Source: Arthrobacter sp. P2b (GTDB lineage Bacteria; Actinomycetota; Actinomycetes; Actinomycetales; Micrococcaceae). From it: a stretch of DNA of 64,000 nt. The notes under the pieces are model-generated. The model had not been told where the DNA came from and searched no databases. It was given only the letters and a program-made list of their open reading frames with translations. This document shows positions 25,557 to 35,335 of the stretch, piece by piece. The position numbers and the translations under genes were made by a program. Position 1 is the first letter of the stretch, and each line of letters starts with the position of its first letter. The stretch covers positions 1 through 64,000 of the forward strand of contig NZ_FVZL01000011.1 in the NCBI RefSeq assembly GCF_900168295.1, written 5' to 3'.

Positions 25557-26720
25557 TCAGACGGGGGTGCGCGCCACCTCTGCCTGCCGCTCCTCCACCA
25601 GGGTGGAGACGGCGTTGAACAGCGGGTGGCCGGGCTCCAGGCCCGTGATCCTGGCGGTTGCGTCCGCCGGGCCGGCCGAGGCGAGGATGGCAGCCAGCTC
25701 CGTCACCTCGACGTCCGCGGGGTCGTTGAAGCGCAGCGCCGCGGCGATCGCACCGAGGAGTGCCTCGGGTACCACGCCGCGTTCGGCGAGCTCGGCCGCG
25801 GGCCCGATAAACCGCTCGTGCCTGCTGAGTTTCCTCAGGGGTGCCCGGCCCACCCGATTCACTGTGTCCGGCAGGTAAGGGTTGGAGAACCGGACCAGGA
25901 TCTTCTGGACGTAGGCTTCCTGCTCGTCGTTGCTGAAACCATGCTTGGACACCAGCAGCTGCTTGGTCTCCTCCAGCACCGCGCGGACGTCCTCGGCAAC
26001 ATCCTGGTCCGCCATGGCATCGGAGATCTTTTCCAGTCCGGCCTCGAACCCGAAGTAGGCGGCAGAGGCGTGCCCGGTGTTCACCGTGAACAGCTTCCGC
26101 TCAATGTACGGCGAGAGCTCGTCCACGAAGGTGGCACCCGGAATCACCGGGGCCGCCCCCTGGAACGCTGTCCGGTCGATGACCCACTCGTAGAACGTCT
26201 CAACCGTGACATCCAGGCCCTGGCCGGCTTCCTGGTTGGGGACGATCCGGTCCACCGCGGTGTTGGCGAACACTGCCTTGCCGTCCAGCGCCCCGGCGGC
26301 GGCCCCCGGCTGGGAAGCCACTTCCTTGGCCAGGATGTCCGTGGCGTTGATCGCGTTCTCGCAGGCCATGACCTGCAGCGGAGCGAGTTCCGCGCCCCTT
26401 GCAACGATGCCCCGGGCGATCACGGGCGCCACGAACTTCAGGACGTGCGGGCCCACCGCGGTGGTGACGATGTCCGCCGTCGCGATCTCTTTGACGAGCT
26501 CCGCTTCCTGGGTGTTGGAGTTCAGTGCCCGGAAGTTGTTGACCGTCCGCACCGCGGGATTCTCCCCCACTTCGTGGACCGCGTAGCTGTCCGCCGCCGC
26601 CAGTTGCCCGATCAGGGCGTCCGCGACGTCCGCGAACACCACCTCGTAGCCGGCGTCATGCAGGAGCAGGCCCACGAAGCCGCGGCCGATGTTTCCGGCA
26701 CCAAAATGTACTGCCTTCAC
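25557..26720 (-). CDS. mtlD: Mannitol-1-phosphate 5-dehydrogenase
   Basis: 387 residues. Oxidises mannitol-1-phosphate to fructose-6-phosphate. N-terminal NAD site AVHFGAGNIGRGFVG; ACENAINATDILAKEV and the NTGHASAAYFGFEAG region are typical of MtlD. GTG start overlaps the TAG stop of mtlA by one base (translational coupling). It takes up the product of the PTS transporter encoded directly upstream. Confidence 0.95.
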   Translation of the reverse strand: MKAVHFGAGNIGRGFVGLLLHDAGYEVVFADVADALIGQLAAADSYAVHEVGENPAVRTVNNFRALNSNTQEAELVKEIATADIVTTAVGPHVLKFVAPVIARGIVARGAELAPLQVMACENAINATDILAKEVASQPGAAAGALDGKAVFANTAVDRIVPNQEAGQGLDVTVETFYEWVIDRTAFQGAAPVIPGATFVDELSPYIERKLFTVNTGHASAAYFGFEAGLEKISDAMADQDVAEDVRAVLEETKQLLVSKHGFSNDEQEAYVQKILVRFSNPYLPDTVNRVGRAPLRKLSRHERFIGPAAELAERGVVPEALLGAIAAALRFNDPADVEVTELAAILASAGPADATARITGLEPGHPLFNAVSTLVEERQAEVARTPV

Positions 26721-28792
26721 TATGCGTTGACCTTTCCGAAGAGCTCCAGGACTTCGTCCTCGGACGTGGCAGCCTCCAGCCGGGCCACCTGTTCCTTGTT
26801 GGTGAAGACCTTCGCGATGGAGGACAGGATGTGCAGGTGTTCGTTGTTGATGCCGGCGACACCCACCACGAATTTGACCTGCTTGCCGTTCCAGTCGATG
26901 CCTTCGGGGTAGCGGATCACCGACACCGCGGACTTGCGGATGTGGTCCTTCGCTGCGTTGGTCCCGTGCGGGATAGCGAGGTAGCTGCCCATGTAGGTGG
27001 ACACCGATTCCTCGCGTTCGTGCATGGCCGCGATGTAGCCTTCATCCACTGCGCCGCGGGCCAGCAGGAGCCGGCCGGCTTCGTCAATGGCGGCGTCCCG
27101 GGTGGTGGCTGAGCCGGTGAGGATCACGCTCTCGCGGGCGAGGATTTCGGAGTTGCCTGCTGCCTGGGTTTCAGCGGTGCCGGCAGCGGTTCCGCCGGCT
27201 ACCGTTCCTGCCGCTACCGCCGTTGCGGGGCCGGATGCGGAGGCTCCGCCGGGCGTTCCCGCACCGGCGTCCTGCCCTTCGGTTGCCGCGGCGCCGCCGG
27301 TGTTGCTCCCCCTGACCAGCTCCACGATTTCGTCGTAGCGGGGGCTGTTCATGAAGTTGTCAACGGAGTAGTGCACGGCACTTGAAGTGGCGGGCTTGGC
27401 GCGTTCGGTCAGGTCCTGGTGCGTGACCACCACGTCGTAGCTGTCGTTGAGGTTGGCGATGGAGGCGTTGGTGACCTTGACGTCGGGGAAGCCGGCCGCC
27501 TTGATCTTGTTCCGCAGTACGGAGGCGCCCATGGCACTGGAGCCCATGCCGGCGTCGCACGCGAACACGATGTTCCGCACCGGTCCGGCGAGCACGCCCA
27601 CGCCGCCGCCGGCGGCAGCACCTGCGCCGGCACCCGTGAGGGTGGAAGCAACGGAGCTCTTCTTGCCCTTCATCTGCTCCATGCGCGAGGTGGCATCGTT
27701 CAGGTCAACCTCATCGCTGTGCTTGGTGGTCTTCATGATGACCGAGGCCACCAGGAAAGACGCCGCCGTGGCAAGCAGGACCGCCAGGATCACGCCCACG
27801 TAGCTGTCCCGGGAGGTCTGGGCGAGCACCGCGAAAATGGAACCCGGCGCGGCAGGCGCCACCAGGCCGGAGTTGGTGATGGCGAGCGTGGCGATGCCCG
27901 TCATGCCGCCGGCGATGGCCGCCAGGATGAGCAACGGACGCATCAGCACGTACGGGAAGTAGATTTCGTGGATGCCGCCGAAGAAATGGATGATCGCGGC
28001 ACCCGGAGCGGAGGCCTTGGCGGCGCCGCGGCCGAAGAACATGTACGCAAGCAGGATGCCCAGGCCCGGACCGGGGTTGGCCTCCAGCAGGAACAGGATG
28101 GACTTGCCCTGCTCCAGGGACTGCTGCACTCCAAGCGGCGTCAGCACGCCATGGTTGATGGCGTTGTTGAGGAACAGCACTTTGGCCGGTTCGATAAAGA
28201 TGCTGGTCAGCGGGAGCAGGCCGTTGTTCACCAGGAACTGCACCACGTTCCCGGCCCCGGCGCTGAAGGCGGACACCACCGGCGCAATTGCGTAGAAGCC
28301 AAGCATGGCCAGCAGCGCGCCCCAGATACCGGCGGAGAAGTTGTTGACCAGCATCTCGAAGCCGGGGCGGATCTTGCCGTCCCAGATCGAGTCGATCTTC
28401 TTCATGGTCCAGCCGCCCAACGGGCCCATGATCATGGCGCCGATGAACATCGGGATGCCGGCGCCAACAATCACGCCCATGGTGCCGATGGCACCCACCA
28501 CGCCGCCACGGACGTCATAGACCATCTTGCCGCCGGTGTAGCCGATCAGGAGCGGCAGCAGGTACGTGATCATCGGCCCCACAAGGCCGATGTTCTTCAC
28601 ACCGTCCGTCTCGCCGAAGCCACCCAGCTGGGGAACCGGCAGCCAACCCTTTTCGATGAAGAGGGCCGTGATAATGCCCCAGGCGATGAAGGCACCGATG
28701 TTGGGCATGATCATTCCGGACAGGAACGTCCCGAATTTCTGGACGCCAACCCGCATGCTGGTGCGGGGTTTTGCAACTGTCTCTGTTGCCAT
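26720..28792 (-). CDS. mtlA: Mannitol PTS transporter, fused IICBA
   Basis: 690 residues in the order C-B-A. EIIC (about 12-345) is the membrane channel with GGIHEIYFPYVLMRP. EIIB has FACDAGMGSSAMGAS around residue 410, with its phospho-Cys. EIIA starts near 548 and its IPHGT carries the phospho-His (about 609). An Ala/Gly/Pro-rich linker of about 45 residues joins B and A. It imports and phosphorylates mannitol using PEP via enzyme I and HPr; no HPr gene is visible in this window. Confidence 0.95.
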   Translation of the reverse strand: MATETVAKPRTSMRVGVQKFGTFLSGMIMPNIGAFIAWGIITALFIEKGWLPVPQLGGFGETDGVKNIGLVGPMITYLLPLLIGYTGGKMVYDVRGGVVGAIGTMGVIVGAGIPMFIGAMIMGPLGGWTMKKIDSIWDGKIRPGFEMLVNNFSAGIWGALLAMLGFYAIAPVVSAFSAGAGNVVQFLVNNGLLPLTSIFIEPAKVLFLNNAINHGVLTPLGVQQSLEQGKSILFLLEANPGPGLGILLAYMFFGRGAAKASAPGAAIIHFFGGIHEIYFPYVLMRPLLILAAIAGGMTGIATLAITNSGLVAPAAPGSIFAVLAQTSRDSYVGVILAVLLATAASFLVASVIMKTTKHSDEVDLNDATSRMEQMKGKKSSVASTLTGAGAGAAAGGGVGVLAGPVRNIVFACDAGMGSSAMGASVLRNKIKAAGFPDVKVTNASIANLNDSYDVVVTHQDLTERAKPATSSAVHYSVDNFMNSPRYDEIVELVRGSNTGGAAATEGQDAGAGTPGGASASGPATAVAAGTVAGGTAAGTAETQAAGNSEILARESVILTGSATTRDAAIDEAGRLLLARGAVDEGYIAAMHEREESVSTYMGSYLAIPHGTNAAKDHIRKSAVSVIRYPEGIDWNGKQVKFVVGVAGINNEHLHILSSIAKVFTNKEQVARLEAATSEDEVLELFGKVNA

Positions 28793-28892
28793 GTGATTTC
28801 CTAACCGTCATTCCTGCTGCTCCGCAGGATGGTCCGTTGATTACGACGACGTACTGCTGGTGGAACGGGGGTACCGCCAAAGTGGTGCTGGC

Positions 28893-29618
28893 TCACGCCG
28901 GGCTGGTGGAGATCCGGTGCAGCCATTCGAGGAAGAGTTTGAGTTCCGAGCTGGAGAGCTGGTCTGAGTGCGAGGCCTGAAGTGCGGCGTTCAGGGCGAT
29001 CGCAGCCACCACCACCGAGGACTTCCCGGTGTCACCCGGGGCCGTGCCGCTGGCGGGCTCGGCGGACACCGCGAAAATCATGGCGTCCCGGGTCATGGTG
29101 GACAGTTCGAGGTTCCGTTCGGAGGCGGGCTCCGCAATCAGCATCAGCGTCACGCCCACGTTGGCCGCCAGGATGGACCTGGCCGCTTCCCGTGGCTGGA
29201 CGTTCAGCTGGCCCGCCGCCGCTGCCTTGTTCAGCATCTCCTCCATCAGTGCCTCGGCATCGGCAACGATGGCGGGGCGGCTTTCCGGGCGGATGTTGCC
29301 GAACATCACCAGGTACAGCTCCGGCTGGTTGAGCCCGAACTGGACGTGGTTGTCCCACATTCTCCGGATATCCTCGAGCGGCTGTCCGGAGGGGGCGAAA
29401 TCCCTTTCGCCCGCGACATATTCTTCGAATCCCGCGGCGACGACGGCGTCGAAAAGACCTTCCTTGTCACCGAAGTGGTGGTACAGAGTGGGAGCTGTAA
29501 CCCCCGCCAGCTGCGTGATCTGGCGGGTGGAGACGGCTGCTCCCCCGGAGTTGGCAAGCAGCTCCGCGGCAGCACGCAGCAGCCGCATCTTGGGGGGAAG
29601 CTGGCCATCCAAACTCAT
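28893..29618 (-). CDS. TetR family regulator, candidate mannitol PTS regulator
   Basis: 241 residues. HTH AAAELLANSGGAAVSTRQITQLAGVTAPTLYHHFGDKEGLFDAV. It precedes mtlA by 100 bases on the same strand and is divergent from enzyme I, so it is well placed to control both. Classical mannitol operons use MtlR, which is absent here. A 15-bp palindrome lies 19 bases before its ATG. Confidence 0.88.
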   Translation of the reverse strand: MSLDGQLPPKMRLLRAAAELLANSGGAAVSTRQITQLAGVTAPTLYHHFGDKEGLFDAVVAAGFEEYVAGERDFAPSGQPLEDIRRMWDNHVQFGLNQPELYLVMFGNIRPESRPAIVADAEALMEEMLNKAAAAGQLNVQPREAARSILAANVGVTLMLIAEPASERNLELSTMTRDAMIFAVSAEPASGTAPGDTGKSSVVVAAIALNAALQASHSDQLSSSELKLFLEWLHRISTSPA

Positions 29619-29636
29619 AACCGCTACCCTAGCACC

Positions 29637-29651
29637 TATAGCATTGCTATA
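29637..29651. promoter_or_regulatory. Perfect palindrome in the tetR/ptsI divergent region
   Basis: TATAGCA-T-TGCTATA, between TetR and the enzyme I gene. A plausible TetR promoter pair TTCATA-N18-TAGGGT overlaps it on the minus strand, so binding would repress tetR itself. Confidence 0.6.
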
Positions 29652-29778
29652 TGAACTGAATCACATACAATTTTTTCAGGCACGTTTCCCGCCTCCGGAC
29701 GTAGCAGTCCCTGGTGGACCCGGCACGGCGCCGGTTATCCTGACGCGCCTGGCTACCGGCAGAGAATGAGGACCTTCA

Positions 29779-31464
29779 GTGCAGAACTTCCCAGGAGTAG
29801 GCGTCAGCCCAGGCCGCGTCATCGGCACCATCCGCCAGATGCCCAAACCGATCAGCGAACCTCCCGCCGGCGAACAGCTCCCGGCAGGCACCACGCCAGA
29901 GGAAGCCACTGCCGCACTGAAAGCGGCCTCCCAGGCCGTGCACGACGAACTCAAGGCCCGCGCGGCCCACGCCACGGGTGACGGCAAGGCCGTCCTGGAA
30001 GCCACGGCCCTGATGGCCAAGGACACCATGCTGATCAAGGGTGCGGCCAAACTGGTTGCCCGCGGAACCTCCGCAGAGCGTGCCATCTGGGAGTCCGGTT
30101 CCTCCGTTTCCGAAATGCTTCACAACCTCGGCGGCTACATGGCCGAGCGCGCCACCGACGTCCTGGACGTCCGCGCCCGGATTGTCGCCGAGCTGCGCGG
30201 TGTGCCCGCGCCGGGCATCCCGGCCTCGAACACCCCCTTCATCCTGGTGGCCGAGGACCTGGCGCCCGCCGACACCGCCACGCTGGACCCGAACAAGGTC
30301 CTGGCCCTTGTCACCGCAGGCGGCGGCCCGCAGTCTCACACCGCCATCATCGCCCGGTCCCTCGGCCTGCCCGCCGTTGTGGCCGCAGTCGGCGTGGATG
30401 AACTCCCGGACGGCACGGAAGTGTACTTGGACGGCGCAGCCGGGGCTGTGACTTCCGAGCCTGACGAGCCCCTTCGCGCTGCAGCAGAGGCCTGGGCGGC
30501 CACGGCTTCCCTGCTGGCCGAGTTCAGCGGCACGGGAGCGACGGCGGACGGCCACCTGGTCCCGCTGCTCGCCAACGTGGGCGGCGGCAAGGATGCCGAG
30601 GCGGCCGCCAAACTTGGCGCCCAGGGCGTGGGGCTGTTCCGCACCGAGTTCTGCTTCCTGGAACGGGACACCGAACCCAGCGTTGAAGAGCAGGCCCTCG
30701 CCTACAAGAAGGTCTTTGATGCCTTCCCGGGCAAGAAAGTGGTCCTGCGCACGCTCGACGCCGGCGCCGACAAGCCGCTGCCGTTCCTGACAGACTCCAC
30801 GGAGCCCAACCCTGCCCTGGGTGTCCGCGGCTACCGCACGGACTTCACCACGCCCGGCGTGCTGGACCGCCAGCTGGAAGCGATCGCATTGGCGGAGAAG
30901 CAGTCCGAGGCGGACGTGTGGGTGATGGCACCCATGATCTCCACCGCCGAGGAAGCCGCGCGCTTCGCCTCGATGTGTGCGGACGCCGGCATCAAGACTC
31001 CCGGGGTGATGGTTGAGGTTCCCTCGGCAGCCCTGACCGCGGAAGCGATCCTCCGGGAAGTGGGCTTCGCCAGCCTGGGCACCAACGACCTCACGCAGTA
31101 CGCCATGGCGGCGGACCGCCAGCTTGGCCCCCTCGCCAACCTGAACACGCCGTGGCAGCCTGCCGTCCTGCGCCTGGTGGGGCTGACCGTTGAAGGGTCC
31201 CGTGCGGAAGGCAACAACAAACCCGTGGGCGTCTGTGGTGAGGCCGCGGCCGACCCCGCCCTCGCCGTCGTCCTTACCGGGCTGGGCGTGGCCACCCTGT
31301 CCATGACCGCGCGTTCCCTCGCGGCCGTCGCCGCGGTCCTGAAGACGGTGACGCTGTCGGAGGCTCAGCAGCTGGCCAAGCTGGCGCTGTCCGCACCGAG
31401 CGCCACCGAGGCCCGGGCCTGGGTCCGGGAGAAACTGCCGGTCCTGGAAGAACTCGGTCTCTAA
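29779..31464 (+). CDS. ptsI: PTS enzyme I (phosphoenolpyruvate-protein phosphotransferase)
   Basis: 561 residues. First step of the PTS: takes phosphate from PEP to HPr. GGGPQSHTAIIARSLGLPAVV holds the active His (187). The PEP-binding TIM-barrel shows GLFRTEFCFLERD, GTNDLTQYAMAADR and PVGVCGEAA with its catalytic Cys. GTG start behind a GAGGA site. Divergent from the mannitol regulator. Confidence 0.94.
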   Translation: MQNFPGVGVSPGRVIGTIRQMPKPISEPPAGEQLPAGTTPEEATAALKAASQAVHDELKARAAHATGDGKAVLEATALMAKDTMLIKGAAKLVARGTSAERAIWESGSSVSEMLHNLGGYMAERATDVLDVRARIVAELRGVPAPGIPASNTPFILVAEDLAPADTATLDPNKVLALVTAGGGPQSHTAIIARSLGLPAVVAAVGVDELPDGTEVYLDGAAGAVTSEPDEPLRAAAEAWAATASLLAEFSGTGATADGHLVPLLANVGGGKDAEAAAKLGAQGVGLFRTEFCFLERDTEPSVEEQALAYKKVFDAFPGKKVVLRTLDAGADKPLPFLTDSTEPNPALGVRGYRTDFTTPGVLDRQLEAIALAEKQSEADVWVMAPMISTAEEAARFASMCADAGIKTPGVMVEVPSAALTAEAILREVGFASLGTNDLTQYAMAADRQLGPLANLNTPWQPAVLRLVGLTVEGSRAEGNNKPVGVCGEAAADPALAVVLTGLGVATLSMTARSLAAVAAVLKTVTLSEAQQLAKLALSAPSATEARAWVREKLPVLEELGL

Positions 31465-31480
31465 ACCGCCAGCGCGGCCA

Positions 31481-32275
31481 TCAGGCCGTGACGCCGAACC
31501 CGTCCACCGCCCGGACCCAGCCGCTGATTGTTTCGGCGGCGGTCTCCGGCGCGGTGTACTGGACGACGTGGCCCTGCCCCGGAATCTCCGCCACCGTTCC
31601 CTGTGGAGCGGCCGCCGCCAGCGTGTCACACCACGGGCGGCGGGCAATGGGGTCCTTGCCGCCGCGCAGCACCAGCACCGGCTGGTGGACCGCGGCCAGT
31701 TTCTCCTCCAGCGGGTACTCCATCATCACCGGCAGCTCCGTCAGGTACCACCGCGGGCCTGCACGGAAATAGTCACCGAACACGATGATGTTGGAAATCA
31801 GCGATTCACTGAACAGTGCGTCGCGGGTGAGCGCCAGCGCCTGCGCAGCCACCGACTTCCGGGCCGTGTCCACCACGGGGCCCATCAGGACTGCCCCGGC
31901 CACCAGGTCCGGTGCCTGCAGTGCCATCTCCACCGCGAACTGGGCGCCCATGGAATGGCCCACCGGCACAACGCTCCGGACCCCTGCTTCAGTGAGGACG
32001 CCGGTCACGAACGCGGCGAAGTCAGCCACCTGCAGCTGCCGCCGGGGACGCGTCGACGCACCAAATCCCGGCAGGTCGAAGGAGTAGACGTCCGCGCCCT
32101 TGGCCAGTTCCAGGTGCAGCCGGGCAAGGTAGCGGTGGGAGACCCCGATGCCATGCAGCAGCACGTAGGCGGGCCTCGCACCGGTCCGCGGCGCAGCGCC
32201 CGCAGGCTCGGCGGAAGCGTACAGCCGGCCCTGCAGGCCGTTGTATTCCACGTCGCGGCCGCCACTCAATACCAT
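31481..32275 (-). CDS. Alpha/beta hydrolase
   Basis: 264 residues. Oxyanion region LLHGIGVSHRYLARLH, nucleophile elbow VGHSMGAQF (Ser), and terminal IPGQGHVVQY His. Substrate unknown. Convergent with ptsI. Confidence 0.87.
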   Translation of the reverse strand: MVLSGGRDVEYNGLQGRLYASAEPAGAAPRTGARPAYVLLHGIGVSHRYLARLHLELAKGADVYSFDLPGFGASTRPRRQLQVADFAAFVTGVLTEAGVRSVVPVGHSMGAQFAVEMALQAPDLVAGAVLMGPVVDTARKSVAAQALALTRDALFSESLISNIIVFGDYFRAGPRWYLTELPVMMEYPLEEKLAAVHQPVLVLRGGKDPIARRPWCDTLAAAAPQGTVAEIPGQGHVVQYTAPETAAETISGWVRAVDGFGVTA

Positions 32276-32320
32276 CAGCCGAGCATACCTCCCGCGGCGG
32301 CAGGGCCCGGGTAGGCTGAA

Positions 32321-32761
32321 ATGATGGCACTGATAGCTCCCCGGATGACAGGCGCCCTTCCCCCGGAAGACGCCCAGAAGCTAAACCAGGCACTCGCGGG
32401 CAGCGATGACATCACCGTTTTTGTGGATGGCACCGTCCACCGGCTGCCGCCCCTGGCGAGGGACGCCGTCGTCGATCTCCTCCACCGGTTCAGCCGCGGC
32501 GAAGCGGTGACCGTCAGCAGCGTTGAGGAAATGCTGACCACGTCCAAAGCCGCAGAGCTCGCCGGAATTTCGCACACCTACCTGCGGAACATGACGGACC
32601 GCGGCGAAATCCCGGTGGAGTACCGGGGCAGCCACCGGCGCATTCCCCTGGCCGCCATCCTGGCCTGGCTGGAGCGGCAGAAAGTGGAGCAGCAGAAGAA
32701 GGATGCCCGGAAGAAGGCCGGCGGCCAGGAAGCCCCGGACCTAGAGGTTCGGGAAGGCTAG
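32321..32761 (+). CDS. Excisionase-type HTH DNA-binding protein
   Basis: 146 residues with a MerR/excisionase-like HTH (LTTSKAAELAGISHTYLRNMTDRGEIPVEYRGSHRRIPLAAILAWLERQ) preceded by an 80-residue helical domain and followed by a Lys/Glu-rich tail. Similar proteins can be antitoxins, but no PIN or other toxin gene is adjacent. The last four bases overlap the end of the pucR gene. Confidence 0.75.
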   Translation: MMALIAPRMTGALPPEDAQKLNQALAGSDDITVFVDGTVHRLPPLARDAVVDLLHRFSRGEAVTVSSVEEMLTTSKAAELAGISHTYLRNMTDRGEIPVEYRGSHRRIPLAAILAWLERQKVEQQKKDARKKAGGQEAPDLEVREG

Positions 32762-34032
32762 ATCCTGGGGCGGGCCGACCAGCGGCGCATCTTCAACGCG
32801 GCATGGAGCTCCAGGCGGGGCAGCCCCTTGAGCGGGTCCACACCCAGGAGCTGGCGGATCCTGCCCAGCCGGTTGTAGATGCTGCTGCGGTGCAGGTGGA
32901 GCTTGGCGGCCACATCCTGGACTGACCCGTCGTTGTCATACAGGAGCTCCAGGACCGGAATCAGTTCGCCGTTGCGGTCGTGGTCCTCCAGCATCCGGAA
33001 GTAGACGGAGCCTGAGTCTGCCCAGGCACCAACCCCTCCCCCCGCCGAGGCCAGCAACTGGTAAACCCCCGTGGCCCGGCAATCCACCAGTTCTCCCAGC
33101 TGCGGGTCCACCGCCGCAGCCTGCGCCGCCATCTTTGACTGCCGGTACGCCTCGGCCAGCTGGCGGGTGCGCCCGAAGCCTTCACTGATGCCCAGAATGA
33201 TGCGGTGGACCGGTCGGCCTGACCGTTTGGCCAGCTCCAGCTGGTAGTGCACCAGGACCTGGGCGTGGTTTGCCCGCCCCGTCGATTCGCGGAACAACAC
33301 CACCGAATGCGTTTCGGTGCCGGCACTGAACAGTACGGCGTCCACCCCCACCGTGGCCTGCAGGGCAGTTGAGCGGTGAATCAGCGTGGAAGCAATCGGA
33401 TCCGGCCCGGCCGCCCAGCCGTCCGCGTCCAGCACCGTGACCACCTGCCACGGCCCCCGGCCCTGGACTTCCTTCCACCCCGCCACGGCGGCCACCGCGT
33501 TGGGTTCGCCGGCGCACGCTGCCAGGAACTCACGCTCGCGAGCGCGCCGGTACTCGGACTCAGCGGTGTTGGAATCGAGCAGCAGCCCGGACAGCATCTC
33601 CAGTTCATGGTTAACGCCCGGCAGCTGGGTGAGGATCGCCGTCGGGCTTTCCTCCACGCTGTCCTGCTGCACCCACAGGTACCCCACGCGGAAGCCGCGC
33701 ACCATCAATGGAACGCACACCCGGCCCAGCATGCCCAGGTCCTCGTTGGCGGGAACCACCACAGGCCGGACGGCCGTTGCGATGCCGTGCGAGAGCTGCC
33801 ACGCGCTCACGTCCGCCGGCACCTTCTTGCTCAGCAGAAAGTTCACACGCACGCGGTCAGCGTGCGACTGGTTGGAGCTGTAGGCGAGCAGCACACCGTC
33901 CAGGTCCTCCAGCGAAAGCCCGCGGCCCAGCTTCTGCGCCACCTGCTCCACGAGTTGCTCCACACCCTGCTGCTGCATGGGCCAACAGTACTGCCTCTGA
34001 AGCTGCCGAGCCGAACGGACAGGAGGCGACAC
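32758..34032 (-). CDS. PucR family transcriptional regulator
   Basis: 424 residues when started at GTG (GGAG close upstream); an ATG 18 codons in is a possible later start. The C-terminal HTH_30-type domain ([49 protein letters not shown]) is typical of PucR/CdaR activators. A GAF/PocR-like sensor occupies the first 150 residues. Divergent from alanine dehydrogenase across 179 bases with two palindromes, so it probably controls ald. Confidence 0.88.
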   Translation of the reverse strand: MSPPVRSARQLQRQYCWPMQQQGVEQLVEQVAQKLGRGLSLEDLDGVLLAYSSNQSHADRVRVNFLLSKKVPADVSAWQLSHGIATAVRPVVVPANEDLGMLGRVCVPLMVRGFRVGYLWVQQDSVEESPTAILTQLPGVNHELEMLSGLLLDSNTAESEYRRAREREFLAACAGEPNAVAAVAGWKEVQGRGPWQVVTVLDADGWAAGPDPIASTLIHRSTALQATVGVDAVLFSAGTETHSVVLFRESTGRANHAQVLVHYQLELAKRSGRPVHRIILGISEGFGRTRQLAEAYRQSKMAAQAAAVDPQLGELVDCRATGVYQLLASAGGGVGAWADSGSVYFRMLEDHDRNGELIPVLELLYDNDGSVQDVAAKLHLHRSSIYNRLGRIRQLLGVDPLKGLPRLELHAALKMRRWSARPRI

Positions 34033-34047
34033 CTGACGCTCCGGGAC

Positions 34048-34096
34048 TCGACAAATGTCGATCCCGCCCCAGCAAAAACCGCGGAATCACGCGGTT
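34048..34096. promoter_or_regulatory. Two palindromes in the pucR/ald divergent region
   Basis: TCGACA-AA-TGTCGA (34048-34061) and AACCGCG-GAATCA-CGCGGTT (34077-34096). Both sit between the two starts and are candidates for regulator or RNA-polymerase-linked sites. They share no core, so they may serve different proteins. Confidence 0.45.
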
Positions 34097-34211
34097 CCCC
34101 TCCGGTTCCCGCACTGCAGCCATGTCAGCTGGCTCACAACCGCATTTATCGTGGAAATACAGAATCCTTCCGCACTTTCCGGCTGATCCGGCCGAGAACC
34201 TGGAGCCCACG

Positions 34212-35330
34212 ATGATCATCGGCGTCCCCAAAGAAATCAAGAACAACGAATTCCGGGTGGCCATCACCGCCGCCGGTGTTCACGAGTTCCGCACCCACGG
34301 CCACACCGTCCTGGTGGAGCGTGGCGCGGGCCTCGGTTCAGGCATCACCGACGAGGAATACTCGATTGCCGGCGCCGAAATCGTGAACGAGGCGGACGAC
34401 GTCTGGGCCCGCGCGGACATGGTGATGAAGGTCAAGGAGCCCATCAAGGCGGAGTACCACCGGTTCCGCAAGGGCCTGATCCTCTTCACCTACCTCCACC
34501 TCGCGGCCGAGCCCGAACTGACCCGGGAGCTCATCAACTCCGGCGTCACGGCCATCGCGTACGAAACCGTCCAGGAAGGCCGGAGCCTGCCGCTCCTCGC
34601 CCCCATGTCCGAGGTTGCCGGCCGCCTCTCCGTCCAGGTGGGCGCCTCCTCGCTGATGGCCCCCGCCGGCGGCAAGGGCATCCTGCTGGGCGGCGTTCCC
34701 GGCGTCCGCCCCGCCAAGGTAGTGGTCCTCGGTGCAGGCGTTGCCGGCACCAACGCGGCAGCCATGGCCCTGGGCCTCGGCGCCGACGTCACCATCATGG
34801 ACATCAACATCCACCGCCTCCGCGAACTGGACGCCCAGTACCAGGGCCGGCTCAAGACCGTGGCCTCGAACAAGTACGAGATCGAAAAGTCCGTGGTGGA
34901 TGCCGACCTGGTGATCGGCTCCGTCCTGATCCCCGGTGCCAAGGCGCCCAAACTGGTCACCAACGACCTCGTGGCCCGCATGAAGCCCGGCTCGGTCCTG
35001 GTGGACATCGCCGTGGACCAGGGCGGCTGCTTCGAGGACACCCACCCCACCACGCACCAGGAACCCACGTACAAGGTCCACAACACCATCTTCTACTGCG
35101 TGGCCAACATGCCCGGCGCCGTGCCCAACACCTCCACCTATGCGCTGACCAACGTCACCCTGCGCTACGCCGTTGCCCTGGCAAACCTGGGCGTCAAGGC
35201 CGCCTTCGACCGGGATCCCGCCCTGGCCGCAGGCCTCAACATCGCCGCCGGCCACGTGGCGCACCACTCCGTGTCCGAGGCCCACAACCTGCCGCTCGTA
35301 GCGGACTGGCACGAACTGGTCTCTGCGTAG
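34212..35330 (+). CDS. ald: Alanine dehydrogenase
   Basis: 372 residues. NAD-dependent reversible deamination of L-alanine to pyruvate. N-terminal [20 protein letters not shown], the catalytic Lys75 (VKVKEP) and His96 (FTYLHLA), and the NAD loop [13 protein letters not shown] are clear. Start chosen at the ATG that begins the family homology. Confidence 0.96.
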   Translation: MIIGVPKEIKNNEFRVAITAAGVHEFRTHGHTVLVERGAGLGSGITDEEYSIAGAEIVNEADDVWARADMVMKVKEPIKAEYHRFRKGLILFTYLHLAAEPELTRELINSGVTAIAYETVQEGRSLPLLAPMSEVAGRLSVQVGASSLMAPAGGKGILLGGVPGVRPAKVVVLGAGVAGTNAAAMALGLGADVTIMDINIHRLRELDAQYQGRLKTVASNKYEIEKSVVDADLVIGSVLIPGAKAPKLVTNDLVARMKPGSVLVDIAVDQGGCFEDTHPTTHQEPTYKVHNTIFYCVANMPGAVPNTSTYALTNVTLRYAVALANLGVKAAFDRDPALAAGLNIAAGHVAHHSVSEAHNLPLVADWHELVSA

Positions 35331-35335
35331 CAGTC

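Noticed and set aside
27419..28804. Long open frame opposite mtlA
   Set aside because: Antisense shadow of a GC-rich gene; the sense strand has clear PTS motifs and the frame shows no family features.
32321..32761. Toxin-antitoxin module at the excisionase-type HTH
   Set aside because: No PIN, RelE or other toxin partner on either side; the neighbour is a PucR regulator.
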